64,000 nucleotides of DNA from Micropterix aruncella (lineage: Eukaryota; Arthropoda; Insecta; Lepidoptera; Micropterigidae): positions 224,533 to 288,532 of the forward strand of contig CALYMY010000049.1 in the NCBI GenBank assembly GCA_944548615.1, given 5' to 3'. Below, piece by piece: positions 36,664-50,912 of the stretch. The position numbers and the translations under genes were made by a program. Within the stretch, counting starts at the first letter, position 1. The number at the start of each line of letters is the position of its first letter. Below the pieces are notes generated by a model that was given only the letters and a program-made list of their open reading frames with translations, was not told the origin of the DNA and made no database searches.

Positions 36664-38105
36664 GGAGTTCCCTCGTCGGGAGCCAACCCTGGGTGCAGCA
36701 GCCATGTCATGGTGGAACTTAGTAATTGCCATCATAATGGAATGCCTATACCAAATTTCACGTCTCTACGGTTGACCGTTGAGGAGTTCCCTCGTCGGGA
36801 GCCAACCCTGGGTGCAGCAGCCATGTCATGGTGGAACTTAGTAATTGCCATCATAATGGAATGCCTATACCAAATTTCACGTCTCTACGGTTGACCGTTG
36901 AGGAGTTCCCTCGTCGGGAGCCAACCCTGGGTGCAGCAGCGATGTCATGGTGGAACTTAGAAATTGCCGTCATAATGGAATGCCTATACCAAATTTCACG
37001 TCTCTACGGTTGACCGTTGAGGAGTTCCCTCGTCGGGAGCCAACCCTGGGTGCAGCAGCCATGTCATGGTGGAACTTAGTAATTGCCATCATAATGGAAT
37101 GCCTATACCAAATTTCACGTCTCTACGGTTGACCGTTGAGGAGTTCCCTCGTCGGGAGCCAACCCTGGGTGCAGCAGCCATGTCATGGTGGAACTTAGTA
37201 ATTGCCATCATAATGGAATGCCTATACCAAATTTCACGTCTCTACGGTTGACCGTTGAGGAGTTCCCTCGTCGGGAGCCAACCCTGGGTGCAGCAGCCAT
37301 GTCATGGTGGAACTTAGTAATTGCCATCATAATGGAATGCCTATACCAAATTTCACGTCTCTACGGTTGACCGTTGAGGAGTTCCCTCGTCGGGAGCCAA
37401 CCCTGGGTGCAGCAGCCATGTCATGGTGGAACTTAGTAATTGCCATCATAATGGAATGCCTATACCAAATTTCACGTCTCTACGGTTGACCGTTGAGGAG
37501 TTCCCTCGTCGGGAGCCAACCCTGGGTGCAGCAGCGATGTCATGGTGGAACTTAGAAATTGCCGTCATAATGGAATGCCTATACCAAATTTCACGTCTCT
37601 ACGGTTGACCGTTGAGGAGTTCCCTCGTCGGGAGCCAACCCTGGGTGCAGCAGCCATGTCATGGTGGAACTTAGTAATTGCCATCATAATGGAATGCCTA
37701 TACCAAATTTCACGTCTCTACGGTTGACCGTTGAGGAGTTCCCTCGTCGGGAGCCAACCCTGGGTGCAGCAGCCATGTCATGGTGGAACTTAGTAATTGC
37801 CATCATAATGGAATGCCTATACCAAATTTCACGTCTCTACGGTTGACCGTTGAGGAGTTCCCTCGTCGGGAGCCAACCCTGGGTGCAGCAGCCATGTCAT
37901 GGTGGAACTTAGTAATTGCCATCATAATGGAATGCCTATACCAAATTTCACGTCTCTACGGTTGACCGTTGAGAAGTTCCCTCGTCGGGAGCCAACCCTG
38001 GGTGCAGCAGCCATGTCATGGTGGAACTTAGTAATTGCCATCATAATGGAATGCCTATACCAAATTTCACGTCTCTACGGTTGACCGTTGAGGAGTTCCC
38101 TCGTC
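36664..38105 (+). repeat. A array, copy 9: 12 monomers
   Basis: Standard array; no private base noticed. Confidence 0.97.
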
Positions 38106-38821
38106 CTTGTCACGTACCTCTTTCCGTAGGTTGTTTACTCCTTTTAATTCGTTTAACGCCTCGCGGGCAATATCTCTGGCTCTTTCCGGTATTTCTTCGA
38201 AATTCCGAAACGGCACTTCTATTTCTGTGGTCTCCATATTGTCTCTTCTCGTTGATCAAAGGCACTGAAAATGAAAATGAAAAAGCACAGATTAAATAGT
38301 ATTGAAAAGTAATTAAAGAAGAAGAAGAAGACGAGATAAAAAGCAGAAGCAATGAAATGAAAAGCGTTCTAAAACCCTATCTTTTGACACCTCGCTTGTG
38401 TGTATATGATAAAATAAAGAATATAATATTTAATTTATTAAACGAAGCCGCGGGAAAAATACTAAAACTCCCTTGGCTCGGATCGCTACTATTGAAAACA
38501 AACATCGTAAAATCGATAAATAAACTTTCGCAAGTATGACGAGGGCTGAAGTTACCATAGAAACAGAAATCGTTAAATCGATAAATATTCTATTGCGAGT
38601 CGGGCCACCGCCTGAGCTCGTTACTATGGAAACAAAACCGTTAAATCGATAAATCAATATACCTATACAGATATTAAATCGTCTATAATTCCGTTAATAT
38701 TACTCAGATTTGAAAATTAAAAGAAGCGTTAGATGCGCAAAGCAAAACTCTATTAGATAATAATAAACAGGGAGGACTATTGATGCCTTTTAGCGCAATA
38801 GCCCTCAAACGTCGGAAGCCA
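38106..38821 (+). repeat. U segment, copy 9
   Basis: It matches the consensus by eye. The minus-strand frame is at 38067-38237. Confidence 0.95.
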
Positions 38822-40694
38822 ATTTATTTCGAAAAATGTGATTTTTTAATAACAATTTCTATGTTCAAAATGAAAGTTTATATAAAAAAATTCAAAATGT
38901 CAAAATTTCGAAAATGCCATTTCGTAGAGATTTCAAAGGCCTTCGTTCTGTCCGAACACCGTAACGCGTTAGGTTTACTCTATCTCGATTTATTTCGAAA
39001 AATGTGATTTTTTCATAATAATTTCCAAGTTCAAAATGAAAGTTTATATAAAAATTTTCAAAATATCAAAATTTCAAAAATGCCATTTTGTAGAGCTTAA
39101 GCGGGGTGTCGATCTCGCCAAAGACCGCAACGCGGTAGGTTTACTCTATCTCGATTTATTTAGAAAAATGTGATTTTTTCATAACAATTTCTATGTTCAA
39201 AATGAAAGTTTATATAAAATTTTTCAAAATGTCAAAATTTCGAAAATGCCATTTTGTAGAGATTACCAAGGTCGTCGTTCTGTCCGAACGCCGTAACGCT
39301 ATAGGTTTACTCTATCACGATCTTTTTCGAAAAATGTGATTTTTTCATAACAATTTCTATGTTTAAAATGAAATTTTATATAAAATTTTTCAAAATGTCA
39401 AAATTTCGAAAATGCCATTTTGTAGAGATTACCAAGGCCGTCGTTCTGTCCGAACCGCCGTAACGCTATAGGTTTACTCTATCACGATCTTTTTCGAAAA
39501 ATGTGATTTTTTCATAATAATTTCTATGTTTAAAATGAAATTTTATATAAAATTTTTCAAAATGTCAAAATTTCAAAAATGCCATTTTGTAGAGCTTAAG
39601 CGGGGTGTCGATCTAGCCAAAGACCGCAACGCGGTAGGTTTACTCTATCACGGTCTTTTTCGAAAAATGTCATTTATTCATAACAATTTCTATGTTCAAA
39701 ATGAAAGTTTATATAAAAAATTTCAAAATGTCAAAATTTCGAAAATGCCATTTCGTAGAGATTACCAAGGCCGTGGTTCTGTCCGAACGCCGTAACGCTA
39801 TAGGTTTACTCTATCACGATCTTTTTCGAAAAATGTGATTTTTTCATTATAATTTCTATGTTTAAAATGAAATTTTATATAAAATTTTTCAAAATGTCAA
39901 AATTTCAAAAATGCCATTTTGTAGAGCTTAAGCGGGGTGTCGATCTCGCCAAAGACCGCAACGCGGTAGGTTTACTCTATCTCGATTTATTTCGAAAAAT
40001 GTGATTTTTTCATAACAATTTCTATGTTCAAAATGAAAGTTTATATAAAAAATTTCAAAATGTCAAAATTTCGAAAATGCCATTTTGTAGAGATTACCAA
40101 GGCCGTCGTTCTGTCCGAACGCCGTAACCCTATAGGTTTACTCTATCACGATCTTTTTCGAAAAATGTGATTTTTTCATAACAATTTCTATGTTTAAAAT
40201 GAAATTTTATATAAAATTTTTCAAAATGTCAAAATTTCGAAAATGCCATTTTGTAGAGATTACCAAGGCCGTCGTTCTGTCCGAACGCCGTAACCCTATA
40301 GGTTTACTCTATCACGATCTTTTTCGAAAAATATGATTTTTTCATAATAATTTCTATGTTTAAAATGAAATTTTATATAAAATTTTTCAAAAAGTCAAAA
40401 TTTCAAAAATGCCATTTTGTAGAGCTTAAGCGGGGTGTCGATCTCGCCAAAGACCGCAACGCGGTAGGTTTACTCTATCTCGTTCTTTTGTGAAAAATGT
40501 GATTTTTTCATAACAATTTCTATGTTCAAAATGAAAGTTTATATAAAAAATTTCAAAATGTCAAAATTTCGAAAATGCCATTTCGTAGAGATTTCAAAGG
40601 CCTTCGTTATGCCCAAACACCGTAACGCGTTTTATTTACTCTATCACGGTCTTTTTCGAAAAATGACATTTATTCATAACAATTTCTATGTTCA
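38822..40694 (+). repeat. B array, copy 9: 11 monomers + 46 bp, 1-nt insertion
   Basis: The array is 1873 bp. One extra C near 39455 lies in the Y box of monomer 4 (CGAACCGCCG instead of CGAACGCCG). A at 38848 and A at 39162 are also private. It is the only B array with a length change that is not a whole monomer. Confidence 0.96.
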
Positions 40695-42136
40695 GGAGTT
40701 CCCTCGTCGGGAGCCAACCCTGGGTGCAGCAGCCATGTCATGGTGGAACTTAGTAATTGCCATCATAATGGAATGCCTATACCAAATTTCACGTCTCTAC
40801 GGTTGACCGTTGAGGAGTTCCCTCGTCGGGAGCCAACCCTGGGTGCAGCAGCCATGTCATGGTGGAACTTAGTAATTGCCATCATAATGGAATGCCTATA
40901 CCAAATTTCACGTCTCTACGGTTGACCGTTGAGGAGTTCCCTCGTCGGGAGCCAACCCTGGGTGCAGCAGCGATGTCATGGTGGAACTTAGAAATTGCCG
41001 TCATAATGGAATGCCTATACCAAATTTCACGTCTCTACGGTTGACCGTTGAGGAGTTCCCTCGTCGGGAGCCAACCCTGGGTGCAGCAGCCATGTCATGG
41101 TGGAACTTAGTAATTGCCATCATAATGGAATGCCTATACCAAATTTCACGTCTCTACGGTTGACCGTTGAGGAGTTCCCTCGTCGGGAGCCAACCCTGGG
41201 TGCAGCAGCCATGTCATGGTGGAACTTAGTAATTGCCATCATAATGGAATGCCTATACCAAATTTCACGTCTCTACGGTTGACCGTTGAGGAGTTCCCTC
41301 GTCGGGAGCCAACCCTGGGTGCAGCAGCCATGTCATGGTGGAACTTAGTAATTGCCATCATAATGGAATGCCTATACCAAATTTCACGTCTCTACGGTTG
41401 ACCGTTGAGGAGTTCCCTCGTCGGGAGCCAACCCTGGGTGCAGCAGCCATGTCATGGTGGAACTTAGTAATTGCCATCATAATGGAATGCCTATACCAAA
41501 TTTCACGTCTCTACGGTTGACCGTTGAGGAGTTCCCTCGTCGGGAGCCAACCCTGGGTGCAGCAGCGATGTCATGGTGGAACTTAGAAATTGCCGTCATA
41601 ATGGAATGCCTATACCAAATTTCACGTCTCTACGGTTGACCGTTGAGGAGTTCCCTCGTCGGGAGCCAACCCTGGGTGCAGCAGCCATGTCATGGTGGAA
41701 CTTAGTAATTGCCATCATAATGGAATGCCTATACCAAATTTCACGTCTCTACGGTTGACCGTTGAGGAGTTCCCTCGTCGGGAGCCAACCCTGGGTGCAG
41801 CAGCCATGTCATGGTGGAACTTAGTAATTGCCATCATAATGGAATGCCTATACCAAATTTCACGTCTCTACGGTTGACCGTTGAGGAGTTCCCTCGTCGG
41901 GAGCCAACCCTGGGTGCAGCAGCCATGTCATGGTGGAACTTAGTAATTGCCATCATAATGGAATGCCTATACCAAATTTCACGTCTCTACGGTTGACCGT
42001 TGAGAAGTTCCCTCGTCGGGAGCCAACCCTGGGTGCAGCAGCCATGTCATGGTGGAACTTAGTAATTGCCATCATAATGGAATGCCTATACCAAATTTCA
42101 CGTCTCTACGGTTGACCGTTGAGGAGTTCCCTCGTC
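40695..42136 (+). repeat. A array, copy 10: 12 monomers
   Basis: Standard array; no private base noticed. Confidence 0.97.
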
Positions 42137-42852
42137 CTTGTCACGTACCTCTTTCCGTAGGTTGTTTACTCCTTTTAATTCGTTTAACGCCTCGCGGGCA
42201 ATATCTCTGGCTCTTTCCGGTATTTCTTCGAAATTCCGAAACGGCACTTCTATTTCTGTGGTCTCCATATTGTCTCTTCTCGTTGATCAAAGGCACTGAA
42301 AATGAAAATGAAAAAGCACAGATTAAATAGTATTGAAAAGTAATTAAAGAAGAAGAAGAAGACGAGATAAAAAGCAGAAGCAATGAAATGAAAAGCGTTC
42401 TAAAACCCTATCTTTTGACACCTCGCTTGTGTGTATATGATAAAATAAAGAATATAATATTTAATTTATTAAACGAAGCCGCGGGAAAAATACTAAAACT
42501 CCCTTGGCTCGGATCGCTACTATTGAAAACAAACATCGTAAAATCGATAAATAAACTTTCGCAAGTATGACGAGGGCTGAAGTTACCATAGAAACAGAAA
42601 TCGTTAAATCGATAAATATTCTATTGCGAGTCGGGCCACCGCCTGAGCTCGTTACTATGGAAACAAAACCGTTAAATCGATAAATCAATATACCTATACA
42701 GATATTAAATCGTCTATAATTCCGTTAATATTACTCAGATTTGAAAATTAAAAGAAGCGTTAGATGCGCAAAGCAAAACTCTATTAGATAATAATAAACA
42801 GGGAGGACTATTGATGCCTTTTAGCGCAATAGCCCTCAAACGTCGGAAGCCA
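42137..42852 (+). repeat. U segment, copy 10
   Basis: It matches the consensus by eye. The minus-strand frame is at 42098-42268. Confidence 0.95.
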
Positions 42853-44724
42853 ATTTATTTCGAAAAATGTGATTTTTTCATAACAATTTCTATGTTCAAA
42901 ATGAAAGTTTATATAAAAAAATTCAAAATGTCAAAATTTCGAAAATGCCATTTCGTAGAGATTTCAAAGGCCTTCGTTCTGTCCGAACACCGTAACGCGT
43001 TAGGTTTACTCTATCTCGATTTATTTCGAAAAATGTGATTTTTTCATAATAATTTCCAAGTTCAAAATGAAAGTTTATATAAAAATTTTCAAAATATCAA
43101 AATTTCAAAAATGCCATTTTGTAGAGCTTAAGCGGGGTGTCGATCTCGCCAAAGACCGCAACGCGGTAGGTTTACTCTATCTCGATTTATTTCGAAAAAT
43201 GTGATTTTTTCATAACAATTTCTATGTTCAAAATGAAAGTTTATATAAAATTTTTCAAAATGTCAAAATTTCGAAAATGCCATTTTGTAGAGATTACCAA
43301 GGTCGTCGTTCTGTCCGAACGCCGTAACGCTATAGGTTTACTCTATCACGATCTTTTTCGAAAAATGTGATTTTTTCATAACAATTTCTATGTTTAAAAT
43401 GAAATTTTATATAAAATTTTTCAAAATGTCAAAATTTCGAAAATGCCATTTTGTAGAGATTACCAAGGCCGTCGTTCTGTCCGAACGCCGTAACGCTATA
43501 GGTTTACTCTATCACGATCTTTTTCGAAAAATGTGATTTTTTCATAATAATTTCTATGTTTAAAATGAAATTTTATATAAAATTTTTCAAAATGTCAAAA
43601 TTTCAAAAATGCCATTTTGTAGAGCTTAAGCGGGGTGTCGATCTAGCCAAAGACCGCAACGCGGTAGGTTTACTCTATCACGGTCTTTTTCGAAAAATGT
43701 CATTTATTCATAACAATTTCTATGTTCAAAATGAAAGTTTATATAAAAAATTTCAAAATGTCAAAATTTCGAAAATGCCATTTCGTAGAGATTACCAAGG
43801 CCGTGGTTCTGTCCGAACGCCGTAACGCTATAGGTTTACTCTATCACGATCTTTTTCGAAAAATGTGATTTTTTCATTATAATTTCTATGTTTAAAATGA
43901 AATTTTATATAAAATTTTTCAAAATGTCAAAATTTCAAAAATGCCATTTTGTAGAGCTTAAGCGGGGTGTCGATCTCGCCAAAGACCGCAACGCGGTAGG
44001 TTTACTCTATCTCGATTTATTTCGAAAAATGTGATTTTTTCATAACAATTTCTATGTTCAAAATGAAAGTTTATATAAAAAATTTCAAAATGTCATAATT
44101 TCGAAAATGCCATTTTGTAGAGATTACCAAGGCCGTCGTTCTGTCCGAACGCCGTAACCCTATAGGTTTACTCTATCACGATCTTTTTCGAAAAATGTGA
44201 TTTTTTCATAACAATTTCTATGTTTAAAATGAAATTTTATATAAAATTTTTCAAAATGTCAAAATTTCGAAAATGCCATTTTGTAGAGATTACCAAGGCC
44301 GTCGTTCTGTCCGAACGCCGTAACCCTATAGGTTTACTCTATCACGATCTTTTTCGAAAAATATGATTTTTTCATAATAATTTCTATGTTTAAAATGAAA
44401 TTTTATATAAAATTTTTCAAAAAGTCAAAATTTCAAAAATGCCATTTTGTAGAGCTTAAGCGGGGTGTCGATCTCGCCAAAGACCGCAACGCGGTAGGTT
44501 TACTCTATCTCGTTCTTTTGTGAAAAATGTGATTTTTTCATAACAATTTCTATGTTCAAAATGAAAGTTTATATAAAAAATTTCAAAATGTCAAAATTTC
44601 GAAAATGCCATTTCGTAGAGATTTCAAAGGCCTTCGTTATGCCCAAACACCGTAACGCGTTTTATTTACTCTATCACGGTCTTTTTCGAAAAATGACATT
44701 TATTCATAACAATTTCTATGTTCA
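42853..44724 (+). repeat. B array, copy 10: 11 monomers + 46 bp
   Basis: Standard order. T at 44096 (GTCATAATT instead of GTCAAAATT) is private. Confidence 0.96.
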
Positions 44725-46166
44725 GGAGTTCCCTCGTCGGGAGCCAACCCTGGGTGCAGCAGCCATGTCATGGTGGAACTTAGTAATTGCCATCATAATG
44801 GAATGCCTATACCAAATTTCACGTCTCTACGGTTGACCGTTGAGGAGTTCCCTCGTCGGGAGCCAACCCTGGGTGCAGCAGCCATGTCATGGTGGAACTT
44901 AGTAATTGCCATCATAATGGAATGCCTATACCAAATTTCACGTCTCTACGGTTGACCGTTGAGGAGTTCCCTCGTCGGGAGCCAACCCTGGGTGCAGCAG
45001 CGATGTCATGGTGGAACTTAGAAATTGCCGTCATAATGGAATGCCTATACCAAATTTCACGTCTCTACGGTTGACCGTTGAGGAGTTCCCTCGTCGGGAG
45101 CCAACCCTGGGTGCAGCAGCCATGTCATGGTGGAACTTAGTAATTGCCATCATAATGGAATGCCTATACCAAATTTCACGTCTCTACGGTTGACCGTTGA
45201 GGAGTTCCCTCGTCGGGAGCCAACCCTGGGTGCAGCAGCCATGTCATGGTGGAACTTAGTAATTGCCATCATAATGGAATGCCTATACCAAATTTCACGT
45301 CTCTACGGTTGACCGTTGAGGAGTTCCCTCGTCGGGAGCCAACCCTGGGTGCAGCAGCCATGTCATGGTGGAACTTAGTAATTGCCATCATAATGGAATG
45401 CCTATACCAAATTTCACGTCTCTACGGTTGACCGTTGAGGAGTTCCCTCGTCGGGAGCCAACCCTGGGTGCAGCAGCCATGTCATGGTGGAACTTAGTAA
45501 TTGCCATCATAATGGAATGCCTATACCAAATTTCACGTCTCTACGGTTGACCGTTGAGGAGTTCCCTCGTCGGGAGCCAACCCTGGGTGCAGCAGCGATG
45601 TCATGGTGGAACTTAGAAATTGCCGTCATAATGGAATGCCTATACCAAATTTCACGTCTCTACGGTTGACCGTTGAGGAGTTCCCTCGTCGGGAGCCAAC
45701 CCTGGGTGCAGCAGCCATGTCATGGTGGAACTTAGTAATTGCCATCATAATGGAATGCCTATACCAAATTTCACGTCTCTACGGTTGACCGTTGAGGAGT
45801 TCCCTCGTCGGGAGCCAACCCTGGGTGCAGCAGCCATGTCATGGTGGAACTTAGTAATTGCCATCATAATGGAATGCCTATACCAAATTTCACGTCTCTA
45901 CGGTTGACCGTTGAGGAGTTCCCTCGTCGGGAGCCAACCCTGGGTGCAGCAGCCATGTCATGGTGGAACTTAGTAATTGCCATCATAATGGAATGCCTAT
46001 ACCAAATTTCACGTCTCTACGGTTGACCGTTGAGAAGTTCCCTCGTCGGGAGCCAACCCTGGGTGCAGCAGCCATGTCATGGTGGAACTTAGTAATTGCC
46101 ATCATAATGGAATGCCTATACCAAATTTCACGTCTCTACGGTTGACCGTTGAGGAGTTCCCTCGTC
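44725..46166 (+). repeat. A array, copy 11: 12 monomers
   Basis: Standard array; no private base noticed. Confidence 0.97.
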
Positions 46167-46882
46167 CTTGTCACGTACCTCTTTCCGTAGGTTGTTTACT
46201 CCTTTTAATTCGTTTAACGCCTCGCGGGCAATATCTCTGGCTCTTTCCGGTATTTCTTCGAAATTCCGAAACGGCACTTCTATTTCTGTGGTCTCCATAT
46301 TGTCTCTTCTCGTTGATCAAAGGCACTGAAAATGAAAATGAAAAAGCACAGATTAAATAGTATTGAAAAGTAATTAAAGAAGAAGAAGAAGACGAGATAA
46401 AAAGCAGAAGCAATGAAATGAAAAGCGTTCTAAAACCCTATCTTTTGACACCTCGCTTGTGTGTATATGATAAAATAAAGAATATAATATTTAATTTATT
46501 AAACGAAGCCGCGGGAAAAATACTAAAACTCCCTTGGCTCGGATCGCTACTATTGAAAACAAACATCGTAAAATCGATAAATAAACTTTCGCAAGTATGA
46601 CGAGGGCTGAAGTTACCATAGAAACAGAAATCGTTAAATCGATAAATATTCTATTGCGAGTCGGGCCACCGCCTGAGCTCGTTACTATGGAAACAAAACC
46701 GTTAAATCGATAAATCAATATACCTATACAGATATTAAATCGTCTATAATTCCGTTAATATTACTCAGATTTGAAAATTAAAAGAAGCGTTAGATGCGCA
46801 AAGCAAAACTCTATTAGATAATAATAAACAGGGAGGACTATTGATGCCTTTTAGCGCAATAGCCCTCAAACGTCGGAAGCCA
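46167..46882 (+). repeat. U segment, copy 11
   Basis: It matches the consensus by eye. The minus-strand frame is at 46128-46298. Confidence 0.95.
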
Positions 46883-48754
46883 ATTTATTTCGAAAAATGT
46901 GATTTTTTCATAACAATTTCTATGTTCAAAATGAAAGTTTATATAAAAAAATTCAAAATGTCAAAATTTCGAAAATGCCATTTCGTAGAGATTTCAAAGG
47001 CCTTCGTTCTGTCCGAACACCGTAACGCGTTAGGTTTACTCTATCTCGATTTATTTCGAAAAATGTGATTTTTTCATAATAATTTCCAAGTTCAAAATGA
47101 AAGTTTATATAAAAATTTTCAAAATATCAAAATTTCAAAAATGCCATTTTGTAGAGCTTAAGCGGGGTGTCGATCTCGCCAAAGACCGCAACGCGGTAGG
47201 TTTACTCTATCTCGATTTATTTCGAAAAATGTGATTTTTTCATAACAATTTCTATGTTCAAAATGAAAGTTTATATAAAATTTTTCAAAATGTCAAAATT
47301 TCGAAAATGCCATTTTGTAGAGATTACCAAGGTCGTCGTTCTGTCCGAACGCCGTAACGCTATAGGTTTACTCTATCACGATCTTTTTCGAAAAATGTGA
47401 TTTTTTCATAACAATTTCTATGTTTAAAATGAAATTTTATATAAAATTTTTCAAAATGTCAAAATTTCGAAAATGCCATTTTGTAGAGATTACCAAGGCC
47501 GTCGTTCTGTCCGAACGCCGTAACGCTATAGGTTTACTCTATCACGATCTTTTTCGAAAAATGTGATTTTTTCATAATAATTTCTATGTTTAAAATGAAA
47601 TTTTATATAAAATTTTTCAAAATGTCAAAATTTCAAAAATGCCATTTTGTAGAGCTTAAGCGGGGTGTCGATCTAGCCAAAGACCGCAACGCGGTAGGTT
47701 TACTCTATCACGGTCTTTTTCGAAAAATGTCATTTATTCATAACAATTTCTATGTTCAAAATGAAAGTTTATATAAAAAATTTCAAAATGTCAAAATTTC
47801 GAAAATGCCATTTCGTAGAGATTACCAAGGCCGTGGTTCTGTCCGAACGCCGTAACGCTATAGGTTTACTCTATCACGATCTTTTTCGAAAAATGTGATT
47901 TTTTCATTATAATTTCTATGTTTAAAATGAAATTTTATATAAAATTTTTCAAAATGTCAAAATTTCAAAAATGCCATTTTGTAGAGCTTAAGCGGGGTGT
48001 CGATCTCGCCAAAGACCGCAACGCGGTAGGTTTACTCTATCTCGATTTATTTCGAAAAATGTGATTTTTTCATAACAATTTCTATGTTCAAAATGAAAGT
48101 TTATATAAAAAATTTCAAAATGTCAAAATTTCGAAAATGCCATTTTGTAGAGATTACCAAGGCCGTCGTTCTGTCCGAACGCCGTAACCCTATAGGTTTA
48201 CTCTATCACGATCTTTTTCGAAAAATGTGATTTTTTCATAACAATTTCTATGTTTAAAATGAAATTTTATATAAAATTTTTCAAAATGTCAAAATTTCGA
48301 AAATGCCATTTTGTAGAGATTACCAAGGCCGTCGTTCTGTCCGAACGCCGTAACCCTATAGGTTTACTCTATCACGATCTTTTTCGAAAAATATGATTTT
48401 TTCATAATAATTTCTATGTTTAAAATGAAATTTTATATAAAATTTTTCAAAAAGTCAAAATTTCAAAAATGCCATTTTGTAGAGCTTAAGCGGGGTGTCG
48501 ATCTCGCCAAAGACCGCAACGCGGTAGGTTTACTCTATCTCGTTCTTTTGTGAAAAATGTGATTTTTTCATAACAATTTCTATGTTCAAAATGAAAGTTT
48601 ATATAAAAAATTTCAAAATGTCAAAATTTCGAAAATGCCATTTCGTAGAGATTTCAAAGGCCTTCGTTATGCCCAAACACCGTAACGCGTTTTATTTACT
48701 CTATCACGGTCTTTTTCGAAAAATGACATTTATTCATAACAATTTCTATGTTCA
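46883..48754 (+). repeat. B array, copy 11: 11 monomers + 46 bp
   Basis: Standard order; no private base noticed. Confidence 0.96.
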
Positions 48755-50196
48755 GGAGTTCCCTCGTCGGGAGCCAACCCTGGGTGCAGCAGCCATGTCA
48801 TGGTGGAACTTAGTAATTGCCATCATAATGGAATGCCTATACCAAATTTCACGTCTCTACGGTTGACCGTTGAGGAGTTCCCTCGTCGGGAGCCAACCCT
48901 GGGTGCAGCAGCCATGTCATGGTGGAACTTAGTAATTGCCATCATAATGGAATGCCTATACCAAATTTCACGTCTCTACGGTTGACCGTTGAGGAGTTCC
49001 CTCGTCGGGAGCCAACCCTGGGTGCAGCAGCGATGTCATGGTGGAACTTAGAAATTGCCGTCATAATGGAATGCCTATACCAAATTTCACGTCTCTACGG
49101 TTGACCGTTGAGGAGTTCCCTCGTCGGGAGCCAACCCTGGGTGCAGCAGCCATGTCATGGTGGAACTTAGTAATTGCCATCATAATGGAATGCCTATACC
49201 AAATTTCACGTCTCTACGGTTGACCGTTGAGGAGTTCCCTCGTCGGGAGCCAACCCTGGGTGCAGCAGCCATGTCATGGTGGAACTTAGTAATTGCCATC
49301 ATAATGGAATGCCTATACCAAATTTCACGTCTCTACGGTTGACCGTTGAGGAGTTCCCTCGTCGGGAGCCAACCCTGGGTGCAGCAGCCATGTCATGGTG
49401 GAACTTAGTAATTGCCATCATAATGGAATGCCTATACCAAATTTCACGTCTCTACGGTTGACCGTTGAGGAGTTCCCTCGTCGGGAGCCAACCCTGGGTG
49501 CAGCAGCCATGTCATGGTGGAACTTAGTAATTGCCATCATAATGGAATGCCTATACCAAATTTCACGTCTCTACGGTTGACCGTTGAGGAGTTCCCTCGT
49601 CGGGAGCCAACCCTGGGTGCAGCAGCGATGTCATGGTGGAACTTAGAAATTGCCGTCATAATGGAATGCCTATACCAAATTTCACGTCTCTACGGTTGAC
49701 CGTTGAGGAGTTCCCTCGTCGGGAGCCAACCCTGGGTGCAGCAGCCATGTCATGGTGGAACTTAGTAATTGCCATCATAATGGAATGCCTATACCAAATT
49801 TCACGTCTCTACGGTTGACCGTTGAGGAGTTCCCTCGTCGGGAGCCAACCCTGGGTGCAGCAGCCATGTCATGGTGGAACTTAGTAATTGCCATCATAAT
49901 GGAATGCCTATACCAAATTTCACGTCTCTACGGTTGACCGTTGAGGAGTTCCCTCGTCGGGAGCCAACCCTGGGTGCAGCAGCCATGTCATGGTGGAACT
50001 TAGTAATTGCCATCATAATGGAATGCCTATACCAAATTTCACGTCTCTACGGTTGACCGTTGAGAAGTTCCCTCGTCGGGAGCCAACCCTGGGTGCAGCA
50101 GCCATGTCATGGTGGAACTTAGTAATTGCCATCATAATGGAATGCCTATACCAAATTTCACGTCTCTACGGTTGACCGTTGAGGAGTTCCCTCGTC
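48755..50196 (+). repeat. A array, copy 12: 12 monomers
   Basis: Standard array; no private base noticed. Confidence 0.97.
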
Positions 50197-50912
50197 CTTG
50201 TCACGTACCTCTTTCCGTAGGTTGTTTACTCCTTTTAATTCGTTTAACGCCTCGCGGGCAATATCTCTGGCTCTTTCCGGTATTTCTTCGAAATTCCGAA
50301 ACGGCACTTCTATTTCTGTGGTCTCCATATTGTCTCTTCTCGTTGATCAAAGGCACTGAAAATGAAAATGAAAAAGCACAGATTAAATAGTATTGAAAAG
50401 TAATTAAAGAAGAAGATGAAGACGAGATAAAAAGCAGAAGCAATGAAATGAAAAGCGTTCTAAAACCCTATCTTTTGACACCTCGCTTGTGTGTATATGA
50501 TAAAATAAAGAATATAATATTTAATTTATTAAACGAAGCCGCGGGAAAAATACTAAAACTCCCTTGGCTCGGATCGCTACTATTGAAAACAAACATCGTA
50601 AAATCGATAAATAAACTTTCGCAAGTATGACGAGGGCTGAAGTTACCATAGAAACAGAAATCGTTAAATCGATAAATATTCTATTGCGAGTCGGGCCACC
50701 GCCTGAGCTCGTTACTATGGAAACAAAACCGTTAAATCGATAAATCAATATACCTATACAGATATTAAATCGTCTATAATTCCGTTAATATTACTCAGAT
50801 TTGAAAATTAAAAGAAGCGTTAGATGCGCAAAGCAAAACTCTATTAGATAATAATAAACAGGGAGGACTATTGATGCCTTTTAGCGCAATAGCCCTCAAA
50901 CGTCGGAAGCCA
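50197..50912 (+). repeat. U segment, copy 12
   Basis: T at 50417 breaks the GAA run, as in copies 2 and 13. The minus-strand frame is at 50158-50328. Confidence 0.95.
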